Source: Cryobacterium tagatosivorans | Lineage (GTDB): Bacteria > Actinomycetota > Actinomycetes > Actinomycetales > Microbacteriaceae | NCBI RefSeq assembly: GCF_004402215.1 | Contig: NZ_SOEZ01000011.1 | Span: forward strand, 1 to 64,000 | Direction: 5' to 3' | DNA length: 64,000 nt | Part shown: piece after piece, positions 11,194 to 20,259 of the stretch | Position numbering within the stretch: the first letter of the stretch is position 1 | Layout: every line of letters begins with the position of its first letter | Translations under genes and position numbers: made by a program | The notes under the pieces: generated by a model | What the model was told of the DNA's origin: nothing | The model's input: the letters and a program-made list of their open reading frames with translations, nothing else | Databases searched by the model: none

Positions 11194-13246
11194 CGGCCTT
11201 CTCCATGTTGCGGAGTTCGCGCTTGAGCTCGGACAGTTCGTCGCGCAGCCGGGCGGCGAGCTCGAACTTGAGTTCGCCGGCGGCCTCGAGCATCTGCCCG
11301 TTCAGGTCGGCGATGATCGACTCGAGGTCGTTCGCGCCGTTGGCGGCCAGGCCGACCCGCTTCCCGCCGGGAGTCGGCGTGCGGCGGCGGGCATCCCGGC
11401 CGGCCAGGAGTTCGGCCGTGTCGGCCTCCTCGCGAGCGAGGACATCCGTGATGTCGGCGATTCGTTTGCGGAGCGGCGTCGGGTCGATCCCGTGCAGGGT
11501 GTTGTACTCGACCTGCTTCTCCCGGCGGCGGTCGGTTTCGTCGATCGCCCGGGCCATCGACGGGGTGAGCCGGTCCGCGTACATGTGCACCTGCCCCGAC
11601 ACGTTGCGGGCGGCCCGGCCGATGGTCTGGATGAGCGAGGTCGCGGACCGGAGGAAACCCTCCTTGTCGGCGTCGAGGATGGCGACGAGGGACACCTCCG
11701 GCAGGTCGAGACCCTCGCGCAGCAGGTTGATGCCCACGAGCACGTCGTAGAGGCCGGAGCGCAGTTCGGTGAGCAGCTCGACCCGGCGCAGGGTGTCGAC
11801 GTCGGAGTGCAGGTAGCGCACCCGCACCCCGGCCTCGGTGAGGAAGTCGGTGAGTTCCTCGGCCATCTTCTTGGTCAGGGTGGTCACGAGCACGCGTTCG
11901 TTGCGTTCGACCCGGAGCCTGATCTGTTCGAGCAGGTCGTCGATCTGGCCGGCGCTGGGCTTGACGATCACCTCGGGGTCGATGAGGCCGGTCGGGCGGA
12001 TGATCTGTTCGACGATCCCGTCGGCGATGCCCAGCTCGTATTTGCCGGGGGTGGCCGAGAGGTAGACCGTCTGGCCGACCCGGTTCTTGAATTCGTCGAA
12101 CTTGAGCGGACGGTTGTCGAGCGCGCTGGGCAGCCGGAAGCCGTGCTCGACGAGGGTGCGCTTGCGCGAGGAGTCGCCCTCGTACATCGCGCCGATCTGG
12201 GGCACGGTGACGTGGGACTCGTCGATGACCATCAGGAAGTCATCAGGGAAGTAGTCGAGCAGGCAGTGCGGCGCCTCGCCGGGGCTGCGGGCGTCGATGT
12301 GCCGGGAGTAGTTCTCGATCCCGGAGCAGAAGCCGATCTGTTCCATCATCTCGAGATCGAAGGTGGTGCGCATCCGGAGACGCTGGGCCTCGAGCAGCTT
12401 TCCTTCACGTTCGAGCTGTTCGAGCCGTTCGGCGAGTTCTTCCTTGATGGTTCCGATGGCGCGGTGCATGACGTCAGTGCTGGCGACGTAGTGGGAGCCG
12501 GGGAAGACCGAGACGGCGTCGAGCTTGCGCACGATATCGCCGGTGAGCGGGTGCAGGCTGTAGAGGGCCTCGATCTCGTCGCCGAACATCTCGATCCGGA
12601 TCGCGAGTTCCTCGTACATCGGGATGATCTCGATGGTGTCGCCGCGCACTCGGAAGTGGCCGCGGGAGAAGTCGATGTCGTTGCGCTGGTACTGCATCGA
12701 GACGAACTTGCGGATCAGCCAGTCCCGGTCGACCCGCTGGCCCACCTGCAGCGCGACCATCGCCTGGAGGTAGCCCTCCGGCGTGCCCAGGCCGTAGATG
12801 CATGACACGGTGGACACGACGATGACGTCGCGGCGGCTGAGCAGCGCGTTCGTCGTCGAGTGCCGCAGCCGTTCCACCTCCGCGTTGATCGACGAGTCCT
12901 TCTCGATGAAGGTGTCGGTCTGCGGGACGTACGCCTCCGGCTGGTAGTAGTCGTAGTAGGAGACGAAGTACTCGACCGCATTATTGGGCATCAGCTCACG
13001 GAACTCGTTGACCAGCTGGGCGGCGAGGGTCTTGTTGTGCGCGAGCACCAGCGTCGGCCGCTGCACCTGCTCGATCAGCCAGGCGGTCGTAGCCGACTTG
13101 CCGGTTCCGGTCGCGCCGAGCAGGACGACATCCGTCTCGCCGGCATTGATGCGGCCGGCAAGCTCCGCGATGGCGGTCGGCTGGTCGCCACTGGGCGTGT
13201 ACTCGCTGACAACCTCGAACGGGTGCACAGAGCGCGTGGGTTCCAT
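11180..13246 (-). CDS. uvrB: Excinuclease ABC subunit B
   Basis: UvrB is the helicase-like damage verifier of nucleotide excision repair. The 688-residue protein has Walker [11 protein letters not shown], the beta-hairpin with the tyrosine-rich [15 protein letters not shown] that inserts behind lesions, helicase motifs including [10 protein letters not shown] and QTIGRAARN, and the C-terminal UVR helix pair (about residues 640-680) that contacts UvrC. The ATG has no ribosome binding site and sits six bases after a TAGACT -10 element, so translation is likely leaderless. The -10 overlaps the coaE stop codon. Confidence 0.98.
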   Translation of the reverse strand: MEPTRSVHPFEVVSEYTPSGDQPTAIAELAGRINAGETDVVLLGATGTGKSATTAWLIEQVQRPTLVLAHNKTLAAQLVNEFRELMPNNAVEYFVSYYDYYQPEAYVPQTDTFIEKDSSINAEVERLRHSTTNALLSRRDVIVVSTVSCIYGLGTPEGYLQAMVALQVGQRVDRDWLIRKFVSMQYQRNDIDFSRGHFRVRGDTIEIIPMYEELAIRIEMFGDEIEALYSLHPLTGDIVRKLDAVSVFPGSHYVASTDVMHRAIGTIKEELAERLEQLEREGKLLEAQRLRMRTTFDLEMMEQIGFCSGIENYSRHIDARSPGEAPHCLLDYFPDDFLMVIDESHVTVPQIGAMYEGDSSRKRTLVEHGFRLPSALDNRPLKFDEFKNRVGQTVYLSATPGKYELGIADGIVEQIIRPTGLIDPEVIVKPSAGQIDDLLEQIRLRVERNERVLVTTLTKKMAEELTDFLTEAGVRVRYLHSDVDTLRRVELLTELRSGLYDVLVGINLLREGLDLPEVSLVAILDADKEGFLRSATSLIQTIGRAARNVSGQVHMYADRLTPSMARAIDETDRRREKQVEYNTLHGIDPTPLRKRIADITDVLAREEADTAELLAGRDARRRTPTPGGKRVGLAANGANDLESIIADLNGQMLEAAGELKFELAARLRDELSELKRELRNMEKAGHLD

Positions 13247-13252
13247 GCGTCT

Positions 13253-13274
13253 AGTCTACGGAGCGCCTCTGACA
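13253..13274 (-). promoter_or_regulatory. uvrB promoter with PafBC-type damage motif (leaderless)
   Basis: Read on the minus strand: TGTCAGAG, eight bases, TAGACT, six bases, then the uvrB ATG. It matches the uvrA promoter in the TGTCAG box, both spacings and much of the spacer (GGC-CT). The TAG of the -10 is also the stop codon of coaE, so this promoter lies inside the end of coaE. Confidence 0.7.
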
Positions 13275-13894
13275 GTCGACCGACCGAGCTCCGCGCGCAC
13301 CCGCTCGTACAGCGCGTCGACCTGGGCGAGGGTGTGCGCGAGCGTGCCGTCGGTGTCGATGACGACGTTGGCGATGGCGAGGCGGTCGGCGGCGCTGGCC
13401 TGCGAGCCGATCCGGCGGGCGGCATCCGTTTCGTCCATCCCCCGCAGGTCGACCATCCGGCGCATCCGGGTCTCCTCGTCGGCGTGCGCGACGACGATGA
13501 GGTCGAACGGATGCGCGACGTCGGCCTCGACGAGCAGGGGCACGTCGTAGACGACGATCGCGTCGGGGTCGGCCTGCTCTGCCGCCCGGATCAGCTCGTC
13601 CGAGAGGGCCCGGACGGCGGGATGCACGATGGCGTTGAGCTGGGCGAGGGCGGCCGGCTCGCCGAAGACCAGCGCGCCCAGGGCCGCACGGTTGAGGCTG
13701 CCGTCGGCGTTCAGGACCTCGTCGCCGAAGGTCTCGCGGATCCGGGCCAGGGCATCCGTGCCGGGTTCGACGACGACCCGGGCCAGGTGGTCCGCGTCGA
13801 TGTGCACGGCCCCGTGCTCGACCAGGCGCCTGGCCACGGTGCTCTTGCCCGATGCGATCCCGCCGGTCAGCCCAATCACGTACACGTCTGCCAT
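13256..13894 (-). CDS. coaE: Dephospho-CoA kinase
   Basis: CoaE phosphorylates dephospho-CoA, the last step of coenzyme A synthesis. The 212-residue product starts MADVYVIGLTGGIASGKST, with the P-loop GGIASGKST, and carries the DADHLAR and VYDVPLL segments typical of the family. I prefer this ATG to a GTG five codons earlier because GGGGGCGG lies just upstream as a ribosome binding site. It precedes uvrB by nine bases and follows the rpsA terminator region. Confidence 0.95.
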   Translation of the reverse strand: MADVYVIGLTGGIASGKSTVARRLVEHGAVHIDADHLARVVVEPGTDALARIRETFGDEVLNADGSLNRAALGALVFGEPAALAQLNAIVHPAVRALSDELIRAAEQADPDAIVVYDVPLLVEADVAHPFDLIVVAHADEETRMRRMVDLRGMDETDAARRIGSQASAADRLAIANVVIDTDGTLAHTLAQVDALYERVRAELGRSTVRGAP

Positions 13895-13913
13895 GCTAAC
13901 CGCCCCCACTCGT

Positions 13914-13970
13914 CGAACCGTGAGTTTGGCACCTTCCCGGCCCCAACGAAGGTGCCAAACTCACGGTTCG
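13914..13970. repeat. Intergenic palindrome, family 1 copy 1
   Basis: Perfect 23-bp inverted arms (outer end CGAACCGTGAGTTTGG, inner end CACCTTC) flank an 11-nt loop. It lies between the rpsA stop and the coaE start. Two further copies of the same length occur at 39342 and 63209. Confidence 0.9.
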
Positions 13971-14000
13971 GCGAAGGATGTGGAACGAGAAAAACGGAAC

Positions 14001-14026
14001 AGGCCGCACCCCGGAGGGTGCGGCCT
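14001..14026 (-). terminator. Probable rpsA terminator
   Basis: An 11-bp perfect stem (AGGCCGCACCC) with a 4-nt loop follows the rpsA stop; on the minus strand a run of five T begins six bases after the stem (13990-13994). The gap before the T run makes it a less than ideal intrinsic terminator. Confidence 0.65.
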
Positions 14027-14061
14027 GCTTGCGGTGCTGTCGAACTCGTGGTGCTGTGTGA

Positions 14062-15519
14062 CTAGTTGGAGCTGGAGAGCTTCTCGCGAAGTGCTGCCAG
14101 TGCCTCGTCGTCCGCGAGGGTGCCGGCGCCGGCAGCCTCGGTGGAGAAGGAGGACCCGGCGGCCGGCGCGACATCGCCGACGGCGATGATCTCGTCGTTC
14201 GCGGATGCGACCTGCTTCTTGTGGGCTTCCCAGCGAGCCTGGGCCGCAGCGTAGTCCTGCTCCCACTTCTCGCGCTGGGTTTCGAAGCCTTCGCGCCACT
14301 CGTTGGTCTCCGGGTCGAAGCCCTCGGGGTACTTGTAGTTGCCCTTGTCGTCGTACTCGGTGAGCATTCCGTAGAGCGCCGGGTCGAACTCGGTGCCTTC
14401 GGGGTCGACGTTCTCGTTGGCCTGCTTGAGGCTCAACGAGATGCGGCGACGCTCGAGGTCGATGTCGATGACCTTGACGAAGACCTCGTCGCCGACGGAG
14501 ACAACCTGCTCGGCCAGCTCGACGTGCTTGCCGGAGAGCTCGGAGATGTGAACCAGGCCCTCGATGCCCTCGGCGACGCGAACAAACGCGCCGAACGGAA
14601 CGAGCTTGGTGACCTTACCCGGTGCAACCTGGCCGATGGCGTGGGTGCGGGCGAAGACCTGCCACGGGTCTTCCTGCGTGGCCTTGAGCGACAGGGAGAC
14701 GCGCTCGCGGTCCAGGTCAACCTCGAGGATCTCGACGGTGACTTCCTGGCCAACCTCGACGACCTCGCTGGCGTGCTCGATGTGCTTCCAGGAGAGTTCG
14801 GAAACGTGAACCAGGCCATCGACCCCGCCCAGGTCGACGAACGCACCGAAGTTGACGATCGAGGAGACGACGCCCTTGCGGACCTGTCCCTTCTGGAGGT
14901 TGTTGAGGAACGTGGTGCGGCTCTCGGACTGGGTCTGCTCGAGCAGGGCGCGACGCGACAGCACAACGTTGTTGCGGTTCTTGTCGAGCTCGAGGATCTT
15001 CGCTTCGATCTCCTGGCCCAGGTACGGGGTCAGGTCGCGAACGCGACGCAGTTCGATGAGCGAGGCCGGCAGGAAGCCGCGGAGGCCGATGTCGACGATG
15101 AGGCCACCCTTGACGACCTCGATGACCGAACCGGTGACAACGCCATCGGATTCCTTGATCTTTTCCACATCGCCCCAGGCACGCTCGTACTGTGCGCGCT
15201 TCTTGGAGAGGATGAGGCGGCCTTCTTTGTCTTCCTTCTGAAGGACAAGGGCCTCGACCAGGTCGCCGACCTTGACAACCTCGGAGGGGTCAACGTCGTG
15301 CTTGATGGAAAGTTCGCGGGAGGGAATGACACCCTCGGTCTTGTAGCCCACGTCGAGGAGAACCTCGTCGCGGTCGATCTTCACTACGGTTCCTTCGATG
15401 AGGTCGCCGTCGTTGAAGAATTTCAGAGTCTTTTCGACCGCGGCAAGGAAGTCTTCAGCAGATCCGATGTCGTTGATGGCGACCTGCTTGGGTGCCCGTT
15501 CGGTCGTTGCGATTGTCAT
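14062..15519 (-). CDS. rpsA: 30S ribosomal protein S1
   Basis: S1 binds mRNA on the 30S subunit and helps initiation. The 485-residue product has four S1 RNA-binding repeats (about residues 35-105, 120-190, 205-280 and 290-365), visible as repeated 'G.V..I...GAFVDLGGVDGLVHVSELSWKHI' type segments, followed by a long acidic, low-complexity tail. Four repeats is usual for actinobacteria (six in E. coli). The start MTIATTERAPKQVAINDIGSA is typical. It has its own promoter region with an operator-like palindrome and a hairpin terminator. Confidence 0.97.
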   Translation of the reverse strand: MTIATTERAPKQVAINDIGSAEDFLAAVEKTLKFFNDGDLIEGTVVKIDRDEVLLDVGYKTEGVIPSRELSIKHDVDPSEVVKVGDLVEALVLQKEDKEGRLILSKKRAQYERAWGDVEKIKESDGVVTGSVIEVVKGGLIVDIGLRGFLPASLIELRRVRDLTPYLGQEIEAKILELDKNRNNVVLSRRALLEQTQSESRTTFLNNLQKGQVRKGVVSSIVNFGAFVDLGGVDGLVHVSELSWKHIEHASEVVEVGQEVTVEILEVDLDRERVSLSLKATQEDPWQVFARTHAIGQVAPGKVTKLVPFGAFVRVAEGIEGLVHISELSGKHVELAEQVVSVGDEVFVKVIDIDLERRRISLSLKQANENVDPEGTEFDPALYGMLTEYDDKGNYKYPEGFDPETNEWREGFETQREKWEQDYAAAQARWEAHKKQVASANDEIIAVGDVAPAAGSSFSTEAAGAGTLADDEALAALREKLSSSN

Positions 15520-15596
15520 GTAGTAGTTGCTCCAGGATGGACATAGTTAGGCCACACGCAGAAAGAGGGATCTTTTTTTTACTCCGCGCATGGCAA

Positions 15597-15626
15597 CGGA
15601 TAGGACGTCACAAACGTGACGTTCAA
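15597..15626 (-). promoter_or_regulatory. rpsA promoter with an 18-bp inverted repeat in the spacer
   Basis: On the minus strand -35 TTGAAC (15626-15621), 18-bp spacer, -10 TATCCG (15602-15597). The spacer is largely filled by the inverted repeat ACGTCAC-N4-GTGACGT (15605-15622), which would place a bound dimer directly on the promoter. The leader of about 70 nt contains an A8 tract. Confidence 0.5.
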
Positions 15627-15670
15627 CCTTAGCTGTTTGCGGAGGCGTGCGGCAACCTCGCGGGTGAAAG

Positions 15671-17347
15671 CTACTTCAGCAGCGCCGAACGCAGCGTGTC
15701 GAGGCCGACGCCGCCGAGGTCGAGCGCCTTGCGGTGGAACTCCTTGATCGAGAAGGCGTCGCCCTCACGCTCCTTGTAGGTGTCCCGCAGCTGCTCCCAG
15801 ATGCGCTGCCCGACCTTGTAGGACGGGGCCTGTCCGGGCCAGCCGAGGTACCGGTTCACCTCGAACTTGACGAAGCTCTCGTTCATGTTGACGTTCTTGC
15901 CCATGAATTCGAGGGCGTAGTCGGCGTTCCACGTGCCGGAGTCGTCGGGCAGCGGCTTTTCGAGGTGCACGCCGATGTCGAGGACGACGCGGGCGGCGCG
16001 CATCCGCTGGCCGTCGAGCATGCCCAGGCGGTCGGCCGGGTCGTCGAGGTAGCCCAGCTGCTCCATCAGGCGTTCGGCGTAGAGCGCCCAGCCCTCGGCG
16101 TGGCCCGAGGTGCCGGCCAGCTGGCGGCGCCAGGTGTTGAGCTTGGCGCGGTTGTAGACGGCCTGGCCGATCTGCAGGTGGTGCCCGGGGACGCCCTCGT
16201 GGTAGACCGTGGTGAGTTCGCGCCAGGTGTCGAATTCGGTGACGCCGGCCGGTACGGACCACCACATCCGGCCGGGGCGGGAGAAGTCGTCGGTGGGGCC
16301 GGTGTAGTAGATGCCGCCCTCCTGGGTCGGGGCGATCATGCACTCGAGCTTCTTGATCTCGTCGGGGATGTCGAACTGGGTCTCCGAGAGTTCGGCGACC
16401 GCGCGGTCGCTGGTCTCCTGCATCCACTTCTGCAGGGCGTCGGTGCCGTGCAGTTTGCGGCTCGGGTCGGTGTCGAGGAACGCGATGGCCTCGAGCACGC
16501 TCGCGCCAGGCTTGATCTGGTCGGCGATGCTCTCCTGCTCGGCGACCATCCGGGCGAGCTCCTCCCGGCCCCACTCGTAGGTTTCGTCGAGGTCGATCTT
16601 CGCGCCGAGGAACCGGCGCGAGGCCAAGGCGTAGAGTTCGCGGCCGATCGCATCCTTCTCGGTGGCAGCGGGCTGGAGTTCGTCGGCGAGGAAGGCGGCC
16701 AGTTTGCCGTACGCGGCCGCGGAGCCCTGGGCGGCGGTGCCCAGGTCCCTGGCCAGGCTGGCGGGCAGGCTGCCCTCGGCCAGCGTGGCATCCGCGGTGA
16801 AGTGCGCGAAGAAACCGTCGTTGGCCGCGTGGCGCTGCGCCTGCAGGAGGACCTCCCGGACCTGGCGGCGGGCCGGCGTGACCCCGCGCTCGATGCCGAG
16901 GCGGAGCGTCTCGATGTAGCCGTCGATGGCGGCCGGCAGGTTGCCGAGGCGCGAGGAGATGTTCTCCCAGTCGTCGACGGTGGAGGTGGGCATGAGGTCG
17001 AAAATCTCGCGGATGCCCTGGGCCGGGGAGGCGATGACGTTCAGGTCGCGCAGCTGCAACTGCGCCTCGGAGCTCTCGACCTCGAGGGCGAGGTCGCTGC
17101 GCAGGTCCGTCTGGGTCACCTCGTCGACATCGTCGACCGCCGTCGCCGCATCCAGCTGGGCGATGACGCGCTTCGCGGCCTCGAGGGTGCGTTCGTGGCC
17201 GGCCGGCGAGTAGTCGCCGAAGCGGCCGTTGCCCTCGGTCCGTCCGATGTACGTGCCCACGGTGGGGTCGAGCTCGACGAGGGTATCTACCCACTCCTCG
17301 GCAATCCGGTCGATTGCCGTCGGGGTGCGCTGGCTGTCATGAGTCAT
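15671..17347 (-). CDS. DUF885 family metallopeptidase-like protein
   Basis: The protein belongs to the DUF885 family, related to zinc-dependent peptidases; substrate is unknown. The 558-residue product carries the motif TVYHEGVPGHHLQ near residue 380, a HExxxGHH zinc-site variant typical of the family, and AEGWALYAERLMEQLGY after it. There is no signal peptide or membrane segment, so it should be cytosolic. I start at the ATG of MTHDSQRTPTAID; a -10 like TAGGCT ends seven bases before it, and no good ribosome binding site is present, so the transcript may be leaderless. The upstream reading frame through the promoter region is not used. Confidence 0.85.
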   Translation of the reverse strand: MTHDSQRTPTAIDRIAEEWVDTLVELDPTVGTYIGRTEGNGRFGDYSPAGHERTLEAAKRVIAQLDAATAVDDVDEVTQTDLRSDLALEVESSEAQLQLRDLNVIASPAQGIREIFDLMPTSTVDDWENISSRLGNLPAAIDGYIETLRLGIERGVTPARRQVREVLLQAQRHAANDGFFAHFTADATLAEGSLPASLARDLGTAAQGSAAAYGKLAAFLADELQPAATEKDAIGRELYALASRRFLGAKIDLDETYEWGREELARMVAEQESIADQIKPGASVLEAIAFLDTDPSRKLHGTDALQKWMQETSDRAVAELSETQFDIPDEIKKLECMIAPTQEGGIYYTGPTDDFSRPGRMWWSVPAGVTEFDTWRELTTVYHEGVPGHHLQIGQAVYNRAKLNTWRRQLAGTSGHAEGWALYAERLMEQLGYLDDPADRLGMLDGQRMRAARVVLDIGVHLEKPLPDDSGTWNADYALEFMGKNVNMNESFVKFEVNRYLGWPGQAPSYKVGQRIWEQLRDTYKEREGDAFSIKEFHRKALDLGGVGLDTLRSALLK

Positions 17348-17354
17348 GGGCACG

Positions 17355-17375
17355 AGCCTAGGACACGGAGTGTCC
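17355..17375 (-). promoter_or_regulatory. Promoter and palindrome upstream of the DUF885 gene
   Basis: A -10 like TAGGCT (17360-17355) lies seven bases before the ATG, and the perfect inverted repeat GGACAC-TCC-GTGTCC (17361-17375) abuts it upstream. The position suggests a repressor site. The rest of the gap to polA (to 17519) holds GC-rich imperfect repeats of GCCGAC and TCGCCG and nothing I can name. Confidence 0.45.
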
Positions 17376-17519
17376 CTTGAGCGGGAGCCGAACCACAAAG
17401 CGCGCGCCGGGCGGCCGGCGACTGCCGCCGACAATCGCCGATTCCGCCGACTGTCGCCGCTGTACCGGGTATTCTCGGCACGAACGGCGACACTCGCCTC
17501 GCGGGGGCGCCGCGGACCC

Positions 17520-20204
17520 CTAGTGCGCCGCGTCATCCCAGTTCTGGCCGCGGCCGACCTGCACGTCCAGGGGGACCAGCAGGTCCGCCGCGGTCGACAT
17601 GCGGTGGGTGACCACGGCCTGGAGCGCCTCGAACTCGCCCGGTGCCACGTCGAAGACCAGTTCGTCGTGCACCTGGAGCAGCATCCGCGAGCCCATGTCG
17701 GAGTCGGCGATGTCCCGGGCGATGCCGTTCATCGCGATCTTCAGGATGTCCGCCGCCGAACCCTGGATCGGCGCGTTCAGCGCGGCCCGCTCGGCGTTCT
17801 CGCGGAGCACCCGGTTGGGGCTGTGCAGCTCTGGGAACGGACGCCGACGGCCGAAGATGGTCTCGGTGTAGCCGTCCATCTTCGCCTGTTCGACGACACG
17901 GCGGAGGTAGTCGCGCACGGCGCCGAACCGGGCGAAGTAGTCCGTCATCAGCTGCTTCGCCTCGCTGGTCTCGATCCGCAGCTGCCTGGACAGCCCGAAG
18001 GCGCTCAGGCCGTAAGCGAGGCCGTAGGACATGGCCTTCACCTTGGTGCGCATTTGGTTGCTGACCTCGTCCGGCGCGACGCCGAAAATCCGCGAACCGA
18101 CGAAGCGGTGCAGGTCTTCGCCGGCGTTGAACGCCTCGATCAGTCCGGGGTCCCCGGACAGGTGCGCCATGATCCGCATCTCGATCTGCGAGTAGTCGGC
18201 GGTGAGCAGGCACTCCGCGCCGACGCCTGCCTGGAATGCCGCCCGGATGCGGCGTCCCTCCTCGGTGCGGATCGGGATGTTCTGCAGGTTGGGGTCGTTC
18301 GAGGAGATCCGCCCGGTCGCGGTGCCGATCTGCAGGTAGTTGGTGTGGATGCGCCCGGTCTCGTCGATCGCCTTGTCCAGCGTCTCCACGATCTGGCGCA
18401 GCTTGGTGGCGTCGCGGTGTTTGAGCAGGAGGTCGAGGAATGGGTGCGGGTTGCTGGCCTGCAGGTCGGCGAGGGCGCCGGCGTCCGTCGTGAAGCCCGT
18501 CTTGTTCGCCCGGGTGCGCGGCATGCCGAGCTGGTCGAAGAGCACCTCCTGCAGCTGTTTGGGCGAGCCGAGGTTCACCTCGCGGCCGATCTCCGCGTAC
18601 GCGGCCGCGGCGAGCCCGGCGGCCTTGTCGCCCAGTTCGCTGGAGAGCACGGCCAGCTGGTCGTGGGACACGGCGACCCCGGCCAGCTCCATCTCCGCCA
18701 GCACCAGGAGAGTCGGCATCTCGATCTCGGTCAGGACCCGGTGCGAGCCCGGGTCGAGCAGCGGCAGCACGGCCGCCGCCAGGCGCAGCGTGTACCAGGC
18801 CTGCTGCGGCACTCCCCCGTCGGCGGTCTCGTCCGGCACCAGTTGGTTGGGGTCGTGCACGGGGAGGACCTCGTCGAGGTACCGGGAGACCAGGTCGGAC
18901 AGGGTCTTGTCCGGGGTTCCGGGGCGGAGCAGCCAGCCGGCGACGAGCGTGTCGACGGTCAGCCCGCCGAACGCCAGCTTGCTGCGTTGGAGCGCCTTGA
19001 CCTGGTTCTTGGCGTCGTGCATGATCTTCGGCGCGTCGCCGGCCAACCAGGCCTCGAAGGGCGCGTAGTCGGTGCGGTCAGGCTGCCAGGGCAGGTTGAG
19101 CGCCTCCGTCTTGCTGGACAGGCCGAAGCCGATCGCCTTGCCGTCCTGCACCTCCACGGTCAGGCCCAGCCCGTCCGGGCAGGCCGCGGTGGAGCGGGTG
19201 ATCCAGGCGGCGAGTTCCTCGTCGAGCAGGTCGCGCGCGCGCGGGGCGGCCGGCGCGTCGGAGCGCAGTTCCGCCGGGGCGGTCACGATCGCGGCACCGC
19301 CGGACGCGGCGTCCCCGCCCTCGAGTTTGATCACGCGTTCGAGCAGGTTTTTGAACTCGAGGCGACCGAAGACGTCCCTGACGGCGGGTTCGTTGATCGG
19401 TGCGCGGGCGAGGTCGGGGAGCTCGACCGGCAGGTCGAGGTCGGTGATGAGGTGGTTGAGCCGGCGGTTTCGGATCGCGTTTTCCTTCTGCTCGCGCAGA
19501 TTGTTGCCGACGACGCCCTTGATCTCGTCGGCGTGTTCGAGGATGCCGTCCAGGCTGCCGTAGAGGCCCAGCCACTTCACGGCCGTCTTCTCGCCGACCT
19601 TGGAGATGCCGATCAGGTTGTCGCTGGTCTCGCCGACGAGGGCGGCGACATCCGGATACTGGCCCGGGTCGATGCCGTACTTCTCGCGCACCCGCGCCGG
19701 GTCGTACCGGGTCAGCGCCGAGACGCCCTGGCTCGCGGGGTAGAGCAGGGTCACGTTCTCGTTGACCAGCTGGATGGTGTCCCGGTCGCCGGAGACGACG
19801 AGCACGTGGTAGCCCTCGGCGGTGCCGCGCACAGACAGGGTCGCGAGGATGTCGTCGGCCTCGTAGTCCTCTTTGGTGAGGGTGGTGATGTTCATCGCGG
19901 CGAGGGCCTGCTCGAGCAGGGGCACCTGGCCGATGAACTCCGACGGCGTCCCGGCCCGGGTGCCCTTGTACTCGGGGTACACCCGCGTGCGGAACGAGGC
20001 CCGGGAGATGTCGAAGGCGACGGCGATGTGGGTGGGCTTCTCGTTGCGCAGCAGGCTGAGCAGCATCGACAGGAACCCGTGAATGGCATTGGTGTGCTGC
20101 CCGTCATGGGTTTGGAAACTGTCCAGCGGCAGGGCATGGAACGCTCGGAACGCCAGGGAATGGCCGTCAATGATCATGAGGGTAGGCTTTTCGGAGTCCA
20201 ACAC
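17520..20204 (-). CDS. polA: DNA polymerase I
   Basis: PolA fills gaps in repair and Okazaki processing. The 894-residue product has an N-terminal 5'-nuclease domain (MIIDGHSLAFRAFHALP, YEADDILATL), a middle domain whose 3'-5' exonuclease acidic motifs are not recognisable, so proofreading is probably lost as in other actinobacteria, and a C-terminal polymerase domain with motif A DYSQIEMR, motif B RTKVKAMSYGLAYG and motif C QVHDELVF. Motif B has tyrosine where Taq polymerase has Phe667, as in mycobacterial PolA. The GTG start follows a TAGGCT hexamer by six bases and GGGAG overlaps that space. It is divergent from the thioesterase gene. Confidence 0.97.
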   Translation of the reverse strand: MLDSEKPTLMIIDGHSLAFRAFHALPLDSFQTHDGQHTNAIHGFLSMLLSLLRNEKPTHIAVAFDISRASFRTRVYPEYKGTRAGTPSEFIGQVPLLEQALAAMNITTLTKEDYEADDILATLSVRGTAEGYHVLVVSGDRDTIQLVNENVTLLYPASQGVSALTRYDPARVREKYGIDPGQYPDVAALVGETSDNLIGISKVGEKTAVKWLGLYGSLDGILEHADEIKGVVGNNLREQKENAIRNRRLNHLITDLDLPVELPDLARAPINEPAVRDVFGRLEFKNLLERVIKLEGGDAASGGAAIVTAPAELRSDAPAAPRARDLLDEELAAWITRSTAACPDGLGLTVEVQDGKAIGFGLSSKTEALNLPWQPDRTDYAPFEAWLAGDAPKIMHDAKNQVKALQRSKLAFGGLTVDTLVAGWLLRPGTPDKTLSDLVSRYLDEVLPVHDPNQLVPDETADGGVPQQAWYTLRLAAAVLPLLDPGSHRVLTEIEMPTLLVLAEMELAGVAVSHDQLAVLSSELGDKAAGLAAAAYAEIGREVNLGSPKQLQEVLFDQLGMPRTRANKTGFTTDAGALADLQASNPHPFLDLLLKHRDATKLRQIVETLDKAIDETGRIHTNYLQIGTATGRISSNDPNLQNIPIRTEEGRRIRAAFQAGVGAECLLTADYSQIEMRIMAHLSGDPGLIEAFNAGEDLHRFVGSRIFGVAPDEVSNQMRTKVKAMSYGLAYGLSAFGLSRQLRIETSEAKQLMTDYFARFGAVRDYLRRVVEQAKMDGYTETIFGRRRPFPELHSPNRVLRENAERAALNAPIQGSAADILKIAMNGIARDIADSDMGSRMLLQVHDELVFDVAPGEFEALQAVVTHRMSTAADLLVPLDVQVGRGQNWDDAAH

Positions 20205-20210
20205 ACTCCC

Positions 20211-20216
20211 AGCCTA
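20211..20216 (-). promoter_or_regulatory. Possible polA -10 element
   Basis: TAGGCT ends six bases before the polA GTG, the same geometry as at uvrA and uvrB. The box upstream (GGTCCGAG, 20225-20232) resembles the damage motif only loosely, with three mismatches to TGTCRGTG, so damage control is not claimed. Confidence 0.35.
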
Positions 20217-20259
20217 CAAGCGTCCTCGGACCCGGCCGGGCCAGCAATCAAAGGTGAAC

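Noticed and set aside
11097..13255. LexA (SOS) boxes at uvrA and uvrB
   Set aside because: No CGAAC-N4-GTTCG type palindrome is present; the promoters fit the PafBC pattern instead.
17376..17519. Repeat array in the gap after polA
   Set aside because: Imperfect GCCGAC/TCGCCG runs without regular spacing; looks like GC-rich low complexity rather than iterons or CRISPR.
20205..20232. polA as a third PafBC target
   Set aside because: The -10 geometry matches, but the upstream box has three mismatches to the consensus, too weak to claim.
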